Shown piece after piece: positions 59,044-64,000 of a stretch of DNA of 64,000 bases (position 1 is the stretch's first letter; each line of letters begins with the position of its first letter). Source of the stretch: Kitasatospora azatica KCTC 9699 (GTDB lineage Bacteria; Actinomycetota; Actinomycetes; Streptomycetales; Streptomycetaceae); the NCBI RefSeq assembly GCF_000744785.1, contig NZ_JQMO01000003.1, positions 2,542,001 through 2,606,000 on the forward strand. Reading direction: 5' to 3'. Position numbers and translations under genes: made by a program. The notes beneath the pieces are model-generated. The model saw only the letters and a list, made by a program, of their open reading frames with translations. It was not told where the DNA came from and did not search any database.

Positions 59044-59943
59044 ATGAAGCGCTTCGACCGTCTGCGTCAGATCCGCCGGCTCGACCCCGAGCGGGACTTC
59101 CTGGAGATCTACCGCCTCACCGCGACCTACGAGTTCCCCTGGGACCACACCCGGGCCCTGGAGCTCGCCCTGTACCGCACCTACGCGGTGCCCAGCATCG
59201 GCCGCCTGCTGGACGAGACCGCCGAGCTGACCGACCGCTCGCAGAAGCGCTACGACGACACCTCGCTGCTGCTCGGCGCGGTCACCGAGCACGGCTTCGA
59301 CACCGAGCGCGGGCGCACCGCGATCCGTCGGATCAACCAGATGCACCAGCGCTACGAGATCAGCAACGAGGACATGCGGTACGTCCTGTGCACCTTCGTG
59401 GTGATGCCCAAGCGGTGGATCGACGCCTACGGCTGGCGCCGGCTCAGCGAGCACGAACTGCGCGCCACCGCCGCCTACTACCGCCAGTTGGGCAAGCTGA
59501 TGGGGATCAAGGAGATCCCGCAGCGCTTCCAGGACTTCGAGGACTGCCTGGACGCCTACGAGGCCGCGCACTTCGGCTGGGACGAGGGCGCCCGCCGGGT
59601 CTCCGACGCCACCTTGGACCTGATGGCCTCCTGGTACCCGAGCCGACTGCGCCCGCTGGTCCGCAAGGCGAGCATGGCGCTGCTGGACGAGCCGCTGCGC
59701 CGGGCCTTCCGCTATCCGGACCCGTCGCCGGCCACCACCGCCGTGGTGACCAGGGCGCTGCGGCTGCGGGCCCGGGTGGTGCGCGCGCTGCCGCCCCGGC
59801 GGGCCCCGCACTTCGCCCGGCAGAACCCCGAGGTCAAGGGCTACCGCTACGGCTTCCGGATCGCCGATCTCGGCACATTCCCGCCGGCCGCCGGCGGCGG
59901 CTGCCCGGTGACCGGTTACCGCGCAGAGGACCAGACCAGTTAG
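59044..59943 (+). CDS. MpaB/rubber-oxygenase-like (DUF2236-type) oxygenase
   Basis: 299 residues from ATG 59044. Start MKRFDRLRQIRRLDPERDFL. The mostly helical core holds AIRRINQMHQRYEISNEDMR (conserved His of the heme pocket and acidic residues), then YVLCTFVVMPKRWIDAYGWR, and a second segment with AYYRQLGKLMGIKEIPQRFQ. This pattern belongs to the MpaB/DUF2236 oxygenase-like family, whose members bind heme b through conserved His. Possible role in oxidative cleavage; substrate unknown. Downstream 59944-60152 is relatively AT-rich. Confidence 0.85.
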   Translation: MKRFDRLRQIRRLDPERDFLEIYRLTATYEFPWDHTRALELALYRTYAVPSIGRLLDETAELTDRSQKRYDDTSLLLGAVTEHGFDTERGRTAIRRINQMHQRYEISNEDMRYVLCTFVVMPKRWIDAYGWRRLSEHELRATAAYYRQLGKLMGIKEIPQRFQDFEDCLDAYEAAHFGWDEGARRVSDATLDLMASWYPSRLRPLVRKASMALLDEPLRRAFRYPDPSPATTAVVTRALRLRARVVRALPPRRAPHFARQNPEVKGYRYGFRIADLGTFPPAAGGGCPVTGYRAEDQTS

Positions 59944-60011
59944 TCGTAAAGGTCCGGATCGGCGCATTAACTGTATAAAAACGCCGCTATTCAGTTCAGA
60001 TTCCACTTTTC

Positions 60012-60060
60012 CACACTTGACTGTTCTTTGGCATTTCATTACCTGCCTTTGGGTCAACTC
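60012..60060 (+). promoter_or_regulatory. AT-rich promoter region of the S53 protease gene
   Basis: The 59944-60110 stretch is unusually AT-rich for this genome. It contains CTTGACTGTTCTTTGGCATT with TTGACT as a possible -35 and TACCTG as a -10 17 nt further. The regulator is not identifiable. Confidence 0.35.
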
Positions 60061-60152
60061 ACAGGGAATTTCTGGGATGTTCTTCCAAGCGTTCACGACC
60101 CCGGAACGCTATGACCCCTTGCCGGTCCCCATGCCGGCCGGAGGAGGAGCCC

Positions 60153-62573
60153 GTGCGTCCCCGTAGCCTCGCCCTCGCAGCGTCGATAGCCCTGCTGCCG
60201 CTGACGGCCGCCTCCCTGGGCCTCAGCAGCGCCCAGGCCGCCACCACGCCGAACGCCGCGGCCCCGCGCGTCGCGCTGCCCAACACCGTGACCCCGGCGG
60301 TGGCGCACTCGCAGAAGAAGGGCGACGTCGCCGCCGCCGAGCAGCTCTCGGTGGCCGTCGGCCTCAAGCTGCGCAACACCGCCGACCTGGACAAGTTCCT
60401 GGCCGACGTCGCCAACCCGGGCTCCTCGGTCTACGGCCAGTACCTGACCCCGGAGCAGTTCGCCGCGCGCTACGCCCCGACCCAGGCCGACATCGACCAC
60501 GTGGTCCGCTACCTCACCTCGCACGGCCTGACCGCCACGGTCAGCGCCAACCGCCAGGTGGTCGACGTCAAGGGCTCCGTCGACCAGATCCAGGCCGCCT
60601 TCGCGACGCACGAGAGCGCGTACTTCGACGCCGACGCACAGCGCAACTTCTTCGCCAACGACGCCGCCGCCTCGCTGCCGAGCGACGTGGCCAACCTGGT
60701 CGAGGGCGTCAGCGGCCTGAGCAACCACACGGTCCGCACCACCCGCCTGGCGAAGCCCAACAACGCGACCCCCAACGCCACCCCGAGCGGCTTCGGCCCG
60801 AGCCAGTACGACGGCGCCTACAACCTGAACAAGGTCGGCGCGGACGGCACCGGCGTCAAGGTCGCGCTCTGGGAGTTCGACGGCTACAAGTCGTCCAACC
60901 TCAGCACCTACGACACCCAGTTCGGCCTGAGCGGCCCGGCCGTCAGCACCGTCTCGGTGGACGGCGCCAACTACGACAGCGCCCCGGGCCAGGGCCAGGG
61001 CGAGGTCGAGCTGGACAGCGAGATCGTCCGCGGTGTCGCGCCCAAGGCCACCCAGCTGGTCTACGAGGCCCCCAACAGCGACCAGGGCGAGATCGACATG
61101 GCCGCCAAGATCGTGGCGGACAACCAGGTCTCGGTCATCTCCATCTCGTGGGGCTCCTGCGAGCCGGACACCGTCGCCTCGGTGATGACCACCGTCTCCA
61201 ACTCCTTCAAGCAGGCCGCCGCCCAGGGCATCTCGGTCTTCTCCGCCTCCGGTGACGACGGCTCGCGCGACTGCACCCGCTCGACCAGCGGCTCCACCGT
61301 CAAGGCGGTCGACTACCCCGCCTCGGACCCGTACGTCACCGGTGTCGGCGGCACCAACCTCAAGGTCTCCGGCACCACCTACTCCTCGGAGAGCGCCTGG
61401 AGCACCGCCGGTGGCGGCGTCTCCACCCAGTTCTCCAAGCCCGCCTGGCAGACCGGCACCGGCGTGACCGGCACCATGCGCACCGTGCCCGACGTGTCGT
61501 CGAACGCCGACCCGCAGAGCGGCTTCGCGATCTACACCCAGGGCACCAGCGCCCCGGGCTGGCAGGTCTACGGCGGCACCAGCGCCGCCGCCCCGCTCTG
61601 GTCCGGCTACATCGCGCTGTTCAACCAGAAGGCCAAGGCGGCCGCCAAGCCGAACCTCGGCGAGGCCAACCCGGCCATCTACAAGGTCGCCAACGGCACC
61701 TCGTACGGCACCACCTTCCACGACGTGAAGACCGGCGCCAACCAGGACTTCTCCACCAAGACCGGCTACGACCAGGTCACCGGCTGGGGCACCCCGGTCG
61801 CCGACGCGCTGACCACCGCCCTGCTCGGCGGCTCCAGCTCGACCGGCAACACCGTGACCGTCGCCAACCCGGGCAACCAGAACGGCACCGTGGGCACCGC
61901 GGTCTCGCTGCAGGTCAGCGGCACCGACTCGGCTGCCGGCCAGACCCTGAGCTACTCGGCCAGCGGCCTGCCGGCCGGCCTGTCGATCAGCACCTCGGGC
62001 CTGATCAGCGGCACCCCGACCACCGCCGGCACCGCCACCGTGACGGTCACCGCGACCGACACCACCGGCGCCACCGGCTCCACCAGCTTCACCTTCACCG
62101 TCGCGGGCGGCTCCACCGGCTGCACCCCGGCCCAGCTGCTCGGCAACTCCGGCTTCGAGACCGGCTCCGCCGCCCCGTGGACCACCTCCAGCGGCGTGGT
62201 CGACAACTCCTCCTCCGAGGCCGCGCACGGCGGTAGCTGGAAGGCCTGGATGGACGGCTACGGCAGCAGCCACACCGACACCGTCTCGCAGACCGTCACC
62301 ATCCCGGCCGGCTGCAAGGCGACCTTCAGCTTCTGGCTGCACGTCGACACCGCCGAGACCGGCAGCACCGCGTTCGACAAGCTGACCGTCACCGCCAACG
62401 GCACCACGCTGAAGACCTACTCCAACGTGGACGCGGCCGCCGGTTACACCCAGCGCACCTTCGACCTGTCCGCCTACGCCGGCCAGAGCGTCACCCTCAA
62501 GTTCACCGGCGTCGAGGACTCCTCCCTCCAGACCAGCTTCGTCATCGACGACGCGACCCTGAACGTCGGCTGA
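60153..62573 (+). CDS. Secreted S53 (sedolisin/kumamolisin-type) protease with Ig-like and beta-sandwich C-terminal domains
   Basis: 806 residues from GTG 60153, with GAGGAGGA 5 nt upstream. Sec signal peptide (RPRSLALAASIALLPLTAAS), ending near AQAAT. A pro-kumamolisin activation domain follows (VAAAEQLSVAVGLKLRNTAD). Catalytic S53 residues: Glu284/Asp288 in GEVELDSEI, the SGDDG-region Asp, and Ser477 in GGTSAAAPLWSGYIALFNQK. The Ca-binding C-terminal part is TFHDVKTGANQDFSTKTGYD. Then come an Ig-like He_PIG repeat (LPAGLSISTSGLISGTPTTA) and a last beta-sandwich (about 655-806). Acid-active secreted endopeptidase. Confidence 0.95.
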   Translation: MRPRSLALAASIALLPLTAASLGLSSAQAATTPNAAAPRVALPNTVTPAVAHSQKKGDVAAAEQLSVAVGLKLRNTADLDKFLADVANPGSSVYGQYLTPEQFAARYAPTQADIDHVVRYLTSHGLTATVSANRQVVDVKGSVDQIQAAFATHESAYFDADAQRNFFANDAAASLPSDVANLVEGVSGLSNHTVRTTRLAKPNNATPNATPSGFGPSQYDGAYNLNKVGADGTGVKVALWEFDGYKSSNLSTYDTQFGLSGPAVSTVSVDGANYDSAPGQGQGEVELDSEIVRGVAPKATQLVYEAPNSDQGEIDMAAKIVADNQVSVISISWGSCEPDTVASVMTTVSNSFKQAAAQGISVFSASGDDGSRDCTRSTSGSTVKAVDYPASDPYVTGVGGTNLKVSGTTYSSESAWSTAGGGVSTQFSKPAWQTGTGVTGTMRTVPDVSSNADPQSGFAIYTQGTSAPGWQVYGGTSAAAPLWSGYIALFNQKAKAAAKPNLGEANPAIYKVANGTSYGTTFHDVKTGANQDFSTKTGYDQVTGWGTPVADALTTALLGGSSSTGNTVTVANPGNQNGTVGTAVSLQVSGTDSAAGQTLSYSASGLPAGLSISTSGLISGTPTTAGTATVTVTATDTTGATGSTSFTFTVAGGSTGCTPAQLLGNSGFETGSAAPWTTSSGVVDNSSSEAAHGGSWKAWMDGYGSSHTDTVSQTVTIPAGCKATFSFWLHVDTAETGSTAFDKLTVTANGTTLKTYSNVDAAAGYTQRTFDLSAYAGQSVTLKFTGVEDSSLQTSFVIDDATLNVG

Positions 62574-62657
62574 GAGCAGCTGAGCGCGGTGACAACTGCG
62601 CGTCATTATCCGGTAGCTCGCTGACACCAATTGGCGGGAAATCCCAGGTAGTGAGAC

Positions 62658-62697
62658 ATCCCGCCGGTTTCGGACCACCGTCCGATACCGGCGGGAT
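62658..62697 (+). terminator. Terminator after the S53 protease gene
   Basis: Stem ATCCCGCCGGT / ACCGGCGGGAT with an inner TCGGA/TCCGA helix, 6-nt loop, followed by TTGTTGC. It is 85 nt past the protease stop. Confidence 0.8.
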
Positions 62698-62820
62698 TGT
62701 TGCATTCTCGTTTCACCGGTTTGGAGATCCCCACCAGTTACGTGAAGTTAATTTGTCGTGACCACTGTCATAGCGCGCGGTTGATGACGTAGCCTCTGGT
62801 GCCTGCGTAAGGTTCCTGCA

Positions 62821-62851
62821 GCTCGGTGACGTCCCCACAACGTCACCGAGC
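62821..62851. promoter_or_regulatory. Perfect 12-bp-arm inverted repeat upstream of the XRE-type gene
   Basis: GCTCGGTGACGT (62821-62832) and its complement (62840-62851) around a 7-nt loop, 58-88 bp upstream of ATG 62909. It is either an autoregulatory operator or a leader hairpin. The rest of 62698-62820 shows no gene. Confidence 0.55.
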
Positions 62852-62908
62852 CAGTCCCGCCGCGTATCTCTTCAGGCCACGGGGCGGCTGGTGGGGAAGG
62901 TTATTCGC

Positions 62909-63904
62909 ATGGGCACGCCATACCAGCAGAACGCCGGTCACCTCCGTTTGGTGGAACCGGCCACCCTCAGTCCTGTTATTCCCGCCGCCTGTCCCGCTAC
63001 CGCAGTAACCACCACGGGGAACTTCGCGCAGACCCTGCACAGCGCCATCGAGGCAAGCGGCCTCAGCCTGGACCGGATTCGCACCGAGCTCGCCCAACAC
63101 GGCGTCAGGATCAGCGTCACCACCCTGAGTTACTGGCGGCGCGGTCGCAGCCAGCCCGAACGGGCCTCCTCGGTACGGGCCGTGGCCCTGCTGGAGGAGC
63201 TGCTCGGGCTGCCCTCCACCACCCTGTCCAGCCTGCTCGGGCCGCCGCGCCCGCGCGGCCGCTGGGTCACCCAGGCGATGCCCGACAGCATGCCGGTCTC
63301 CGAACTCTGGCCCGAGGAACAGCGGGTGGCCGAGGTCTTCGAGGAACTCGACGCGCCGCCGATCGGCGAGCTGGAGCGGCTCAGCATCCACGACGCCTAC
63401 TACGTCAACGCCGACCGGCAGGGCCAGACCCTGCGCACCCGACAGGTGGTCCGCGCCACCGTCAGCGGGGTGACCCGCTGCCTGGTGGTGCAGAAGGCCG
63501 ACGAGGACTCGACGAGCTGCCCCGAGATCACCTCGGTCCGGCACGCCCGGCTGGGCCGGGTGCGGCGCAAGCCGGAGATCGGACTGCTGGTCTCCGAACT
63601 GCTGCTGGACCGGCCGCTGGGGGTCGGCGACTCGGCCGTCTTCGAGTACGAGGTCGAGCTGCCGCCGGCCGGGCCGTCCACCGTCTACGCCCGCCGCTTC
63701 GCGGTTCCCGTGCGCGAGTTCGTCCTCCAGGTGCACTTCGACCCGGCCAGCCTGCCGGTCCACTGCGAACGCTACGAACGCCTCGGCGGCGAGGAGCAGG
63801 ACAAGCTGCGCGAACGCCTCTGGATCGGCGCCTCCGCCAGCGTCCACGCCATCGCCACCGACCAGCAGCCCGGCCAGACCGGCATCCGCTGGGAGTGGGA
63901 CTAG
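62909..63904 (+). CDS. XRE-type regulator with a conserved actinobacterial C-terminal domain
   Basis: 331 residues from ATG 62909 with GGGGAAGG 9 nt upstream. After a disordered N-terminal segment of about 35 residues, an HTH-type domain reads FAQTLHSAIEASGLSLDRIR, TELAQHGVRISVTTLSYWRR, GRSQPERASSVRAV. The Arg-rich RGRSQPER and LLEELLGLPSTTLSSLLG follow. The C-terminal 200 residues (DAYYVNADRQGQTLRTRQVV, LLDRPLGVGDSAVFEYEVEL) form a beta-rich domain common in Streptomyces regulators of this type. Ligand and targets unknown. Downstream 63905-64000 shows no gene. Confidence 0.85.
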   Translation: MGTPYQQNAGHLRLVEPATLSPVIPAACPATAVTTTGNFAQTLHSAIEASGLSLDRIRTELAQHGVRISVTTLSYWRRGRSQPERASSVRAVALLEELLGLPSTTLSSLLGPPRPRGRWVTQAMPDSMPVSELWPEEQRVAEVFEELDAPPIGELERLSIHDAYYVNADRQGQTLRTRQVVRATVSGVTRCLVVQKADEDSTSCPEITSVRHARLGRVRRKPEIGLLVSELLLDRPLGVGDSAVFEYEVELPPAGPSTVYARRFAVPVREFVLQVHFDPASLPVHCERYERLGGEEQDKLRERLWIGASASVHAIATDQQPGQTGIRWEWD

Positions 63905-64000
63905 GGGGCTGTCCGGGGCCGCGCGCCCTGTCCGGTCCGCCCTGTCCAGTCCGCTTGCCCGGGGGGCAAAACGCTTCCACCCGGCAGAACCGGCCTGCCT

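Noticed and set aside
57460..59943. A polyketide biosynthetic cluster around the FAD monooxygenase
   Set aside because: No PKS, cyclase or tailoring partners are nearby; the MpaB-type gene is the only possible companion, so a cluster is not supported.

Overview
This is a high-GC chromosomal segment from an actinomycete of the Streptomyces/Kitasatospora type. The evidence is the strong G/C bias at third codon positions, the many GTG starts, a whiJ-like locus (Scr1-type HTH regulator, DUF397 protein, HATPase), a DUF5326 protein, a branched-chain 2-oxoacid dehydrogenase operon beside an Lrp-type regulator, and a TPP-riboswitch-controlled thiC. I see no rRNA, tRNA or CRISPR array.

Layout. 0-3.2 kb: cydABD, cytochrome bd oxidase and its exporter, read leftward from a promoter region holding a Rex-like operator. 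3.2-11 kb: an OmpR-type two-component system, a VC0807-like membrane protein, and a MacAB-like ABC exporter operon. Both the regulator pair and the exporter have GAG-containing repeats at 11-bp spacing upstream. 11-27.9 kb: single metabolic and regulatory genes (acetyltransferases, a PD-(D/E)XK protein, hisC, a LacI regulator, a frameshifted phosphatase, Nudix, MarR, LysR/VOC and TetR/DUF4386 pairs) and a NarL-type two-component system whose kinase carries a His-rich, four-Cys insert. 28-33.8 kb: thiC, whose 3' end has been exchanged by a 3.7-kb element with a large serine recombinase. 33.9-40.5 kb: NfeD-like protein and flotillin, TenA, a cupin, Nudix, and a globin-reductase with a disordered collagen-like N-terminus. 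40.9-44.4 kb: a whiJ-like regulatory cluster. 44.5-47.7 kb: a second accessory insert that has duplicated the 3' end of bkdC. 47.7-52.4 kb: bkdABC, an Lrp-type regulator and a TetR regulator. 52.5-64 kb: paaN, an arginyl-tRNA synthetase, a GT2-GtrA fusion, an FAD monooxygenase, an MpaB-type protein, an S53 secreted protease and an XRE-type regulator.

The most interesting finding is a tail-swap mode of insertion. At thiC a serine-recombinase element sits exactly in the codons for the last Cys of the conserved CxxC-x4-C cluster motif. It supplies a divergent but complete ThiC C-terminus with its own terminator. The displaced native tail and its terminator remain on the far side of the element. 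At bkdC a 48-bp copy of the gene's 3' end, diverged at seven positions, lies 3.1 kb away beyond an accessory block with an IS630 remnant, which looks like an older event of the same kind without a visible integrase.

Regulatory wiring readable in the sequence includes a Rex-like site at cydA, a TPP riboswitch at thiC, a paired TetR operator filling the promoter spacer at 27.1 kb, near-identical TetR-type operators at both bkdA and paaN, and a 22-bp palindrome in the whiJ-like locus. Start codons were chosen from Shine-Dalgarno spacing and family N-termini. Family assignments come from recognising motifs, not from database searches.
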